Source: Microcaldota archaeon (GTDB taxonomy: Archaea > Micrarchaeota > Micrarchaeia > Micrarchaeales > CABMGC01). From it: 5,416 nucleotides of DNA. Location: the NCBI GenBank assembly GCA_027449585.1, contig DAIDLJ010000023.1, positions 8,372 through 13,787 of the forward strand, read 5' to 3'. Of this stretch, positions 1-5,416 are shown piece after piece (position 1 is the first letter of the stretch; the number at the start of each line of letters is the position of its first letter). Under the pieces are notes generated by a model, which was given only the letters and a program-made list of their open reading frames with translations, had not been told where the DNA came from and ran no database searches. The position numbers were made by a program, and so were the translations under genes.

Positions 1-492
1 TACAAACCCCCTGCGCGTGTGATCATTTTGTATCAGATTCAGCACGGCCTTTACCCGTGCATTGTTGGCATTGATCTTATTGTCTATGAATAAATTACTT
101 ACGTGAGAAAAGCCTGTTGCAAGCCCCGTCGATTCGGATACGAAAGGATTGTTGGAAAACAGTGCGCTCTTGTATCCGAAATACTCCATCACCTGGGCGA
201 TGGTCAAGTTGCTGGTGTTGTACCTTGACTTCTTCAGGAACGGGTCCGCCATTAGGTCACTGAACTTCATTCCGGTACGCCTGAGCTCGGGTATGCTTTT
301 TACCCTTTTACCTAGGAAGAGAGACAGATGTGAAGGCAGAGTGTAAGTGCCTGGAGCTATTGCCATGTTGTATTTTACGCCGTTGCTTGCTAGTCGCCCC
401 AGATTGGGCACGTCTGCGCTGCCACCATATGGCTTTAGAACGTCGGCCCTCACGGTGTCGAGCATTATGAATATTATGTTCCTATTATTCAT
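1..492 (-). CDS. Alkaline phosphatase/sulfatase-superfamily enzyme, N-terminal 164 codons (3' end cut off by the window)
   Basis: The gene starts at an ATG at 492-490 and stays open to the left edge, so only the N-terminal part is visible. It opens with NIIFIMLDTVRADVL (residues 5-19), the first beta strand and metal-binding Asp of sulfatase-type hydrolases. PNLGRLASNG (29-38) and APGTYTLPSHLSLFLG (46-61) follow; these form the family's nucleophile region. The position that is Cys (converted to formylglycine) in true C-x-P-S-R sulfatases is Thr51 here (T-L-P-S-H). This suggests a Thr-nucleophile phosphohydrolase or phosphotransferase, or a non-formylglycine relative, more than a classical sulfatase. 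There is no signal peptide or membrane segment in the visible part, so it looks cytoplasmic. It lies 8 bases after the deoxyhypusine synthase stop, with a weak GTGA ribosome-binding match overlapping that stop, so co-transcription is likely. The substrate cannot be named; family assignment is firm, function is not. Confidence 0.85.
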   Translation of the reverse strand, partial: MNNRNIIFIMLDTVRADVLKPYGGSADVPNLGRLASNGVKYNMAIAPGTYTLPSHLSLFLGKRVKSIPELRRTGMKFSDLMADPFLKKSRYNTSNLTIAQVMEYFGYKSALFSNNPFVSESTGLATGFSHVSNLFIDNKINANNARVKAVLNLIQNDHTRRGFV

Positions 493-500
493 CTGATTCA

Positions 501-1451
501 CTATAGTAGCTCAAGATAGGAAAACATTATCGGAAGTATTATTGTTATGTCTCCATCTATTGTGGTGTATTTGGCCTTCTCCTTTACCTTTCCCCACGAA
601 ACAGCCTCGGTCAGACGCGCGCCAGATAGGCTGCCATCATACTGCGATGCTGTGGTTATGTATACGGCATAGTCAAGGCCGCCCTTGAACTGATTCCACC
701 ATATTACGTGGTGTTTGCTTATTCCGCCTCCAAGCATTAGCGCGCCGGTAGTCTTGTGGTCAAAGGATATATTGCTCAGTTCGAGTTCGTCCCGAAGGAG
801 ATTAAGCTTGAAATCATGGTCCTGGGAGAAAAGAGCCAGCTGAGTCCCGAACGCTCCATCAAGTATGCCTGGAGCATATATCGGGACATTGTTTAGATAT
901 GCCTGTCTCACTATTGAATGTTCATCCTTCATCCTCTTCCCGAACTCCCTGAGAAGCTCGCTTGCACTGTATTCCTTCTTGTAGTCCTTCGAGTTGTAGA
1001 TGTCATTCATGATCTCAGTGAAGTATCTCTCAAGTGCCAGTCCGTACTGCTCACTACCTATGAATATGTTGCCGAGGCGATATATGTCCATCTCGTGCAG
1101 TTTCCTATCATCCGCCTCAAAACTTCCCAGGCTGTACTTTCCGCCGTACGCTTTTGCTATGTCGTGGTCTAGCGTCCCGCAGGTAGTCACTATTGCATCG
1201 AAGTACTTCACCGAGTCGGCAATCATGCCGCGCAGCCCAGTGGCCACTATGTCCGCAGGAAACGAGAGGAAGTTGAATGACCGCTTGTCATTTAGCATTG
1301 ACCGGAGTATATCTATTCCGTCTATCATATGCTGCGCCGAAAATCCGCCGACGCTCCTCTGCGAATCTATCAGGCCCTTTACGGTCATTGCCTTCTTTAG
1401 CCGTATGTCCTTAACGTGGTTTTTCAAGAGGTTTGATTTTGGATCTGTCAT
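501..1451 (-). CDS. dys: Deoxyhypusine synthase
   Basis: This 316-residue enzyme makes the first step of hypusine formation. It uses NAD to transfer an aminobutyl group, normally from spermidine, to one lysine of translation factor aIF5A in the cytosol. Family blocks are clear: TTCGTLDHDIAK (89-100), VPIYAPGILDGAFG (189-202), GGGISKHH (241-248) and SGARLTEAVSWGKV (276-289). Lys288 in SWGK matches the human catalytic Lys329, Lys246-His247 match Lys287-His288, and Glu282 and Trp286 match Glu323 and Trp327. The human spermidine contact Asp316 is Leu275 here. I believe SLSGA is common in archaeal members, so this may reflect the archaeal subgroup or an agmatine-type donor. Length is typical of archaeal forms, shorter than the human protein. 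The start is the only in-frame ATG: the frame meets TGA about 24 bases upstream with no start codon between. GTGAT, 6 bases before the ATG, is a plausible Shine-Dalgarno match. It is divergent from the Nudix gene and leads the phosphatase/sulfatase-like gene. Confidence 0.97.
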   Translation of the reverse strand: MTDPKSNLLKNHVKDIRLKKAMTVKGLIDSQRSVGGFSAQHMIDGIDILRSMLNDKRSFNFLSFPADIVATGLRGMIADSVKYFDAIVTTCGTLDHDIAKAYGGKYSLGSFEADDRKLHEMDIYRLGNIFIGSEQYGLALERYFTEIMNDIYNSKDYKKEYSASELLREFGKRMKDEHSIVRQAYLNNVPIYAPGILDGAFGTQLALFSQDHDFKLNLLRDELELSNISFDHKTTGALMLGGGISKHHVIWWNQFKGGLDYAVYITTASQYDGSLSGARLTEAVSWGKVKEKAKYTTIDGDITIILPIMFSYLELL

Positions 1452-1491
1452 TCGGCCATCACAATTAACATATCAGAATGACACCTTAATG

Positions 1492-1500
1492 TTTAAAAAT
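1492..1500 (-). promoter_or_regulatory. Putative TATA box for deoxyhypusine synthase
   Basis: On the minus strand this reads ATTTTTAAA, centred about 45 bases before the synthase ATG. With the usual archaeal spacing of about 26 bases, transcription would start near 1470 and leave a leader of roughly 19 bases. That leader includes the GTGAT ribosome-binding match at 1458-1462. The core TTTAAA is self-complementary, so the box could also serve the plus strand. It is the best AT-rich candidate in the 112-base divergent region for this gene, but is identified by eye only. Confidence 0.4.
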
Positions 1501-1533
1501 ATGCAGATTTGTTTTGGTAGGCATCGGAAAAAG

Positions 1534-1542
1534 AGTTAAAAG
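1534..1542 (+). promoter_or_regulatory. Putative TATA box for the Nudix hydrolase gene
   Basis: AGTTAAAAG is centred about 25 bases before the ATG at 1564 and is preceded by a purine-rich run (GGAAAAAG, 1526-1533) resembling a TFB recognition element. This spacing puts the transcription start at or next to the ATG, as in leaderless archaeal genes. A competing signal exists: AGGTG at 1555-1559 is a good Shine-Dalgarno match 4 bases before the ATG, and it would only work on a longer transcript, for example from the TTTAAA box near 1492-1497. Which start is used cannot be decided here. Confidence 0.4.
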
Positions 1543-1563
1543 TCTTGAACGCGCAGGTGTATT

Positions 1564-2082
1564 ATGGCAGTTGAATTCATCGGTGAATCGGTCCCATACA
1601 GAACTAGGAGGTTTGATGTAATTGAGGCAAGGATGCGTATACGTGGAAGAGCCATAACAAAGCCATTCATAAGGCACAATGACATAGTCCTTGTTATTCC
1701 AATAACCGACTCTGGAAAAATAGTCCTAGCACGCTCATACAGGCCGGAATTGCGCAAATATGTGCTTGAACTACCGTCCGGAACGCTAAAATCTCGCGAA
1801 TCGCCTGCGCGCGGTGCGGCAAGGGAGCTGCTCGAAGAGACCGGATTTGTGGCTGAAAAGATGAGCCATATTCTTAGTGGCTATCCAATGCTAGGCTATT
1901 CAGATGCAAAGTATCACTTCTTCAAGGCAACTAGCCTAAAGAGCAGTAAGCAGAGGCTTGAAGATGATGAGGATATTAGGGTGGCGAAAGTAAGTCGAAA
2001 GTATCTGCTAAAGCTCATTGCAAGCAATAAATTGGACGATGTAAATATAGCAATAGCCTTGCAGCATGTTGATAGAAAATAG
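1564..2082 (+). CDS. Nudix hydrolase, ADP-ribose pyrophosphatase-like
   Basis: This 172-residue protein carries a complete Nudix box, G-x5-E-x7-R-E-U-x-E-E-x-G-U, from Gly73 to Phe95. Glu79, Arg87-Glu88, Glu91-Glu92 (metal ligands) and Gly94 are all present. Nudix enzymes cleave nucleoside diphosphates linked to another group, using Mg or Mn. The ARSYRPELRKYVLELPSGTL segment (56-75) just before the box matches the QYR...ELPAG signature of ADP-ribose pyrophosphatases. GYPMLGYSDAKYHFFKA (106-122) and the acidic EDDEDIRVAKVS stretch (133-144) after the box also fit that subfamily. ADP-ribose is therefore the likely substrate, yielding AMP and ribose 5-phosphate, but other NDP-sugars are possible. 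The ATG is the first start after an in-frame TGA upstream. It is the only plus-strand gene in the window, divergent from deoxyhypusine synthase and convergent with the mevalonate operon, so it is transcribed alone. Confidence 0.93.
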   Translation: MAVEFIGESVPYRTRRFDVIEARMRIRGRAITKPFIRHNDIVLVIPITDSGKIVLARSYRPELRKYVLELPSGTLKSRESPARGAARELLEETGFVAEKMSHILSGYPMLGYSDAKYHFFKATSLKSSKQRLEDDEDIRVAKVSRKYLLKLIASNKLDDVNIAIALQHVDRK

Positions 2083-2104
2083 TCGGCAATGATGTTTTAG
2101 GTGC
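2083..2104. other. Convergent intergenic gap between the Nudix and phosphomevalonate kinase genes
   Basis: Only 22 bases separate the two stop codons (TAG at 2080-2082 on plus, TAA at 2107-2105 on minus). No stem-loop is visible. Short T runs lie near the end of each transcript: GTTTTAG at 2094-2100 and TTATTTGGATTTTAG from 2105 on the plus strand, and TATTTTC at 2081-2075 on the minus strand. These could serve as weak archaeal T-tract terminators, in which case the two transcripts would overlap at their 3' ends. Confidence 0.35.
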
Positions 2105-3253
2105 TTATTTGGATTTTAGCGCACCGGAAGTGGCCTCCTTTATTTCTATGGCGTTTAAGTTCTTTTGACTCTTCCAGAATTCGAGGAGATTATTCTGCGA
2201 GGGCGCATCAAGTGAGAATGCTGCTATGGCATCTTTTCCTCCGGCTCCTGGAAGTTTTGCAACATATGCACCGTTTTTCATGCTTTTCTCTATAAGATCT
2301 GTGCAATCATCGGGTTCTATGCCAACGTTGCTCAACATGCCCAGTTTTTTTGTAAGATGCCTTCCCCTCTCGAATGCTGCCCTGAATGTCTCAAGTGAAT
2401 CATAATCACTTTTTATAATCTTCTTTAGCGCATTTATGGCTGTAATGTTTTCATGGTTTATTTCATTAACCAGGTCCAAGTATGTATCAGGATCTTTTAT
2501 CTTAAATTCAGAAACGCTGCCTATCGCCTTTGTGGTTATCATTGACTCACCAAAATTTGCAAAGGACATCTTAATGCTGTCCGGAAGGCCCAATTTTTCT
2601 ATGGAATAGTCCCATTTCTTACCCACAAGATCCTTAAGTTCATTTGAACCATAATCTAAAGGCAACCCCTTAATTATTTCCGGAGAATACCTGACATACG
2701 TTATGCTTCCGTGTGTTGCAGCTGCTATGTCAAACCCGCTGCCGACCTTTCCTGTCGCAATGCTATGTGATATCTGCGAAAGCTTGTGAAGCGAGTCATT
2801 CTCATTTGGATTCTCCTCAAATAGGTTCAGAAGGGAGTCCACGACGGCAACAGTAACGGCTGCGCTTGTACCAAGACCACTCTTGGCAACCTTGCCATCA
2901 GAGATTTCGTATGCAAATTGTTTGTCATTATTTGTAGTTACGCTAAAGCCCCCGATCGCAGCGCCTTTTGAAGATGAATATCTGGACGCAACTTCTGCTG
3001 CAGTCTTAAGAAGCGACAATTCTTTTGGCACTTGCATGTCGATTACTCCGGTGAGTTTGTCTACTGTGCCTTTTGCAGAAAGACCGAGCTGTGGTGCGTT
3101 AAGGATTACGCTCTGACCGGTCTTTGGCGTTACGGTGGCAGTGACATAGGCGTTTACTGCAGTCACATAGGATATGTTTGGACGCTCAAGCACCGAGTAT
3201 CCGCCCAACCACAGAATCTTACCTGGAGCTCTCCTAGTTATTGCCTTTGCCAT
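2105..3253 (-). CDS. Phosphomevalonate kinase (GHMP family)
   Basis: This 382-residue kinase phosphorylates mevalonate 5-phosphate to mevalonate 5-diphosphate with ATP, the middle step of the lower classical mevalonate pathway. GHMP motif 1 is APGKILWLGGYSVLE (9-23); the GGYSVLE form, in place of GEH, marks phosphomevalonate kinases. The ATP loop is KSGLGTSAA (124-132). The diagnostic GKVGSGFDIAAATHGS (168-183), followed by YVRYSP, matches the GK-GSGFDV...GS..Y.RF.P block of the eukaryotic and archaeal enzyme. The C-terminal motif is AKLPGAGGKDAI (332-343). I see no missing catalytic element; length is close to archaeal homologues and shorter than fungal ones. The ATG lies 4 bases after the decarboxylase TGA, so translation is probably coupled. 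It is the last gene of the three-gene operon. It is unlikely to be another GHMP kinase because of the GSGFD block and its neighbours. Confidence 0.94.
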   Translation of the reverse strand: MAKAITRRAPGKILWLGGYSVLERPNISYVTAVNAYVTATVTPKTGQSVILNAPQLGLSAKGTVDKLTGVIDMQVPKELSLLKTAAEVASRYSSSKGAAIGGFSVTTNNDKQFAYEISDGKVAKSGLGTSAAVTVAVVDSLLNLFEENPNENDSLHKLSQISHSIATGKVGSGFDIAAATHGSITYVRYSPEIIKGLPLDYGSNELKDLVGKKWDYSIEKLGLPDSIKMSFANFGESMITTKAIGSVSEFKIKDPDTYLDLVNEINHENITAINALKKIIKSDYDSLETFRAAFERGRHLTKKLGMLSNVGIEPDDCTDLIEKSMKNGAYVAKLPGAGGKDAIAAFSLDAPSQNNLLEFWKSQKNLNAIEIKEATSGALKSK

Positions 3254-3257
3254 GGAT

Positions 3258-4319
3258 TCATCTGCCCAGCATGCTTTTTTTGATTAAGGATCTGCTTTCC
3301 GGAAGGATGCGCGGGCCTTCTCCCAGCCTTGATGTCTTAACATATAGGATCATGCCTCCCTTTTTCAGTCGTGACAGAGCCCTGGTAACCTTGCCTTGGT
3401 ACTTGCTAATTGTTATTATGTTGGCATTAGGGCCGGCATCGAAGGTATATCCTGCTATTGCCTTCCCTTCCCTTGCATTGAGTTCGTCTATGGCATCCAT
3501 TACTGCATATGATGCAGAATTGAGATAGCGTATCGAAGGTATGGTACTAAGCATCAAAGCGTGCATTTCATTGCTATCAGCAATTGTGCATTCAGCAACT
3601 TTTGATATGTCCTTTGCCTTGAAGGCTTTTTTTATCTCTGCCAATCGGCTTTGCGCTGAACTGGCTCTTTGCTTGAATAATGGATTTGTATTGACTGTAG
3701 TTCGCATTCCCGCCCTTGATGGAACCTTCTTTTTGCTCGTTGACACAACTACAATGTTGTCTATTAGCTGGGGCCAGTAGTCCTCTTTGAATAGCTGCTG
3801 GGCAAAGGAGTCTTTCCCATCATGTCTTTTACCTTTGTTCCATACGACCACCCCACCAAACAGGCTTCTTGAGGCGCTACCACTGCCCTGCCTTGCTATT
3901 ATGGACATCTCTTTAGCATTTAACCCCAAGCCAAGGGCCTTGTTTATAACATAGACTAGAGTAGCTATGCCTGACGCACTCGAGGCTAGACCACTTGCTG
4001 TTGGAAAGTAATTCTGCGAGACAACAATCACCCGTGCAGGCGTCTTTGCCATTCTCCTCATTTTTTCGACTATGGAAAACCTCTCCCGTATATCCCTATC
4101 ATTAAGATCTTGTTTCTTTCCGTCGAGATAGAATATGTCCTTCTTGAGCTTCTTTGAAAACATCACGCTGGTTACTGTGCGCAGAGCCTTGTGGTCAAAC
4201 GTTATGCTCAAAGACGAGTTGTGAGGAAGAATAAGTCGCTCATTGCGCTTGCCCCAGTACTTTATCAGCGCAATATTAGGAGATCCTTCTGCAGTAAATG
4301 CTTTGTCTAAAGTCACCAT
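3258..4319 (-). CDS. mvaD: Diphosphomevalonate decarboxylase
   Basis: This enzyme uses ATP to convert mevalonate 5-diphosphate into isopentenyl diphosphate, CO2, ADP and phosphate. Numbering from the ATG at 4319 (353 residues), signatures are SPNIALIKYWGKR (13-25), LPHNSSLSITF, NYFPTASGLASSASG (103-117), ARQGSGSASRSLFGG (142-156) and YTFDAGPNA (291-299). Lys20, Arg151 and Asp294 match yeast Lys18, Arg158 and catalytic Asp302. An intact Asp and Arg argue for a decarboxylase and against a mevalonate-3-kinase. A mevalonate-phosphate decarboxylase cannot be excluded by motifs alone, but the adjacent phosphomevalonate kinase favours the diphosphate substrate. Two starts are possible: GTG at 4328, 9 bases after the kinase stop, or ATG at 4319. 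I prefer ATG because the N terminus then fits homologues and a TATA-like box lies 25 bases upstream; neither has a clear ribosome-binding site. It is the second operon gene. Confidence 0.97.
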   Translation of the reverse strand: MVTLDKAFTAEGSPNIALIKYWGKRNERLILPHNSSLSITFDHKALRTVTSVMFSKKLKKDIFYLDGKKQDLNDRDIRERFSIVEKMRRMAKTPARVIVVSQNYFPTASGLASSASGIATLVYVINKALGLGLNAKEMSIIARQGSGSASRSLFGGVVVWNKGKRHDGKDSFAQQLFKEDYWPQLIDNIVVVSTSKKKVPSRAGMRTTVNTNPLFKQRASSAQSRLAEIKKAFKAKDISKVAECTIADSNEMHALMLSTIPSIRYLNSASYAVMDAIDELNAREGKAIAGYTFDAGPNANIITISKYQGKVTRALSRLKKGGMILYVKTSRLGEGPRILPESRSLIKKSMLGR

Positions 4320-4337
4320 ATTATACACATGAGAGTT

Positions 4338-5411
4338 CTATTTTAAATAATGTTTTGCGCCGTTAAGCGTCACGCTAGTTTCAAAACCAATAAATCCGTG
4401 TTCTTTCAGTGCATTTATGACCTTTTTTGCAGTGACATCATCTTTTACGAGTGCTATCCCCATCCCGCCACCTCCTCCACCGCACAGTTTTGCGCCATAA
4501 GCGCCATTTGAGACTGCCAAATTTACTGCGAGGTCCAATTTGTCTGAAGAGACTCCCAACTTTTTCAGCAGTTCGTGATTTCTCGACATCTGTTTCCCAA
4601 GTTGCTCAATATCCCCATTTTTGAGCGCAGATACGCACTGCAATACGCACGCATCTATTTCTCCAAATATCATATCAGTATCTTCAGGATCTGAGGCACG
4701 GCGGTCTCTGACCTTCGCCAATTGAACGGCTGTTGGTGGTTTTTCTCCGACATCCAATATGACCACCTTTATTTGTGCGGATATGCTTTGTTGTTTTGTT
4801 CCATTGTCATGGTCGTATGTAACATATCCGCCAAGATATATGGGTCCGACATCCAACCTGCCTCCTGTCTCGATCTGGTGGGCTATGCGCTCGCCGTCTC
4901 TGGATATGTCTATTATAGTAGGATCGTCAAGGATCTTCATGGCGGACTTGATAAGCGCAACCGTAAATGATGTGGCACAGACCGCACTGCTAGCATATCC
5001 CTTCCCTATTGGTACGTCAGAGTGTATGATTATCTCTTTGTTTATCACACTTACATCATGTTCAACAAGCAATCTTGAGGCAATGACAGCATAAGGAAGC
5101 ATATCCTTTGCTATTTCTTTATGATTCGCTATGAACTTGGCAAGGCCAGTGGGAGAGGTGTCTCCCACCCTTTTTGGAGTAACATCTCTTTTGCTGTATT
5201 CGGCATGCAACGCTCTGAGTGTTTGATCATTAAATGACGCACGTAGATCCAAGTCGCTCAAAAATATGTCTAGTTCTCCAGTGCTGTTGTCCTTAACTGA
5301 TGCAGTTGCATATATAGGTATGGCTGCAGAAAGACAAGGTCCGCCATATACAACAGAATGCTCTCCTGAGATTTTAATATTTGATGGAGCTTTTACCTCG
5401 ACATTTGCCAT
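4338..5411 (-). CDS. mvk: Mevalonate kinase (GHMP family, atypical motifs)
   Basis: This 357-residue kinase phosphorylates mevalonate to mevalonate 5-phosphate, feeding the next two enzymes of the operon. Motif 1, APSNIKISGEHSVVYGGP (8-25), is typical of mevalonate kinases, with Lys13 and the GEHxVVYG block. Motif 3, GAKLCGGGGGGMGIAL (306-321), matches the usual GAKLTGAGGGGCAIAL. Two parts are unusual. The ATP loop reads PIGKGYASSA (134-143) where mevalonate kinases have P-x-G-A-G-L-G-S-S-A, so the loop Gly is Ala140. The block with the catalytic Asp reads GGRLDVGPIYLGGYV (183-197) where others have a G-x-S/P-T/I-D-T/N pattern; Asp187 is kept and aligns with that Asp. The family call rests on motifs 1 and 3, length and operon context; another GHMP substrate is possible but unlikely. 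The ATG at 5411-5409 is the likely start, but only 5 bases upstream are visible, so its promoter and any preceding gene are unknown. Confidence 0.9.
   Translation of the reverse strand: MANVEVKAPSNIKISGEHSVVYGGPCLSAAIPIYATASVKDNSTGELDIFLSDLDLRASFNDQTLRALHAEYSKRDVTPKRVGDTSPTGLAKFIANHKEIAKDMLPYAVIASRLLVEHDVSVINKEIIIHSDVPIGKGYASSAVCATSFTVALIKSAMKILDDPTIIDISRDGERIAHQIETGGRLDVGPIYLGGYVTYDHDNGTKQQSISAQIKVVILDVGEKPPTAVQLAKVRDRRASDPEDTDMIFGEIDACVLQCVSALKNGDIEQLGKQMSRNHELLKKLGVSSDKLDLAVNLAVSNGAYGAKLCGGGGGGMGIALVKDDVTAKKVINALKEHGFIGFETSVTLNGAKHYLK
4341..4350 (-). promoter_or_regulatory. Possible internal TATA box for the decarboxylase-phosphomevalonate kinase pair
   Basis: On the minus strand this reads TTATTTAAAA, inside the last codons of the mevalonate kinase gene (encoding Tyr-Leu-Lys before the TAG). 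Its TTTAAAA core is centred about 25 bases before the decarboxylase ATG at 4319. That spacing would give a leaderless transcript for the last two operon genes and supports ATG over the upstream GTG. Because the box is also coding sequence, chance is a real alternative. Confidence 0.3.
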
Positions 5412-5416
5412 TGAGT

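Noticed and set aside
149..346. A 65-codon plus-strand open frame opposite the phosphatase/sulfatase-like gene
   Set aside because: The minus-strand frame carries clear superfamily motifs over the same bases, so this is its complement.
1000..1539. A 179-codon plus-strand open frame opposite the deoxyhypusine synthase gene
   Set aside because: It is antisense to a gene with intact catalytic motifs, its translation shows no recognisable family, and its composition (Ser/Pro/Cys-rich) is typical of a shadow frame.
1486..1757. Minus-strand open frames over the divergent region and the start of the Nudix gene
   Set aside because: They overlap the promoter region and the Nudix N terminus, and encode no recognisable protein.
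3241..3528. Plus-strand open frames across the decarboxylase and both kinase genes (for example 2883-3116, 3032-3283, 3241-3528, 4759-5094)
   Set aside because: All lie antisense to strongly supported GHMP-family genes, carry no domain motifs and have no promoter or ribosome-binding evidence.
4313..4317. GGTGA, a Shine-Dalgarno-like sequence
   Set aside because: It lies just downstream of the decarboxylase ATG, inside the coding region, so it cannot direct that start, and no later in-frame start is plausible given the conserved SPNIALIKYWGK motif.
3258..4319. Mevalonate-3-kinase, a decarboxylase-family relative from Thermoplasma
   Set aside because: The catalytic Asp in TFDAGPNA and the Arg in SASRSLFGG are intact, and a phosphomevalonate kinase gene is adjacent, both fitting a true decarboxylase.

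Overview
The window looks like a compact stretch of an archaeal chromosome. Three things point to archaea: a deoxyhypusine synthase gene (an archaeal/eukaryotic marker), intron-free genes spaced 4 to 20 bases apart, and TATA-like AT-rich boxes about 25 bases ahead of some start codons instead of bacterial -35/-10 elements. The lineage cannot be fixed from the sequence alone. A complete classical (eukaryote-type) lower mevalonate pathway is known from Sulfolobales and is absent from most other archaea. An acidophile or DPANN/ARMAN-like lineage would also fit, but that is a guess.

Layout, left to right. Bases 1-492 (minus strand) hold the first 164 codons of an alkaline phosphatase/sulfatase-superfamily enzyme; the rest lies off the left edge. 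Eight bases separate it from the deoxyhypusine synthase gene (501-1451, minus), which probably shares its transcript. A 112-base divergent intergenic region (1452-1563) carries TATA-like boxes for the synthase and for a Nudix hydrolase gene (1564-2082, plus). The Nudix gene then meets a minus-strand operon tail to tail, across a 22-base gap.

That operon fills the right-hand 3.3 kb and reads leftward: mevalonate kinase (4338-5411), diphosphomevalonate decarboxylase (3258-4319, or to 4328 with a GTG start) and phosphomevalonate kinase (2105-3253). Together the three GHMP-fold enzymes turn mevalonate into mevalonate 5-phosphate, then mevalonate 5-diphosphate, then isopentenyl diphosphate, the building block of archaeal isoprenoid membrane lipids. 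Genes for the upper steps (HMG-CoA synthase and reductase) and for isomerisation or prenyl transfer are not in the window.

All six genes belong to recognisable families, and I see no mobile element, CRISPR array, RNA gene or wholly unknown system. The points most worth a second look are the clustered classical pathway in an archaeon-like genome, the atypical nucleotide-binding motifs of the mevalonate kinase, a possible internal leaderless promoter inside the end of that kinase gene, and a threonine in place of the usual sulfatase cysteine in the left-edge gene.
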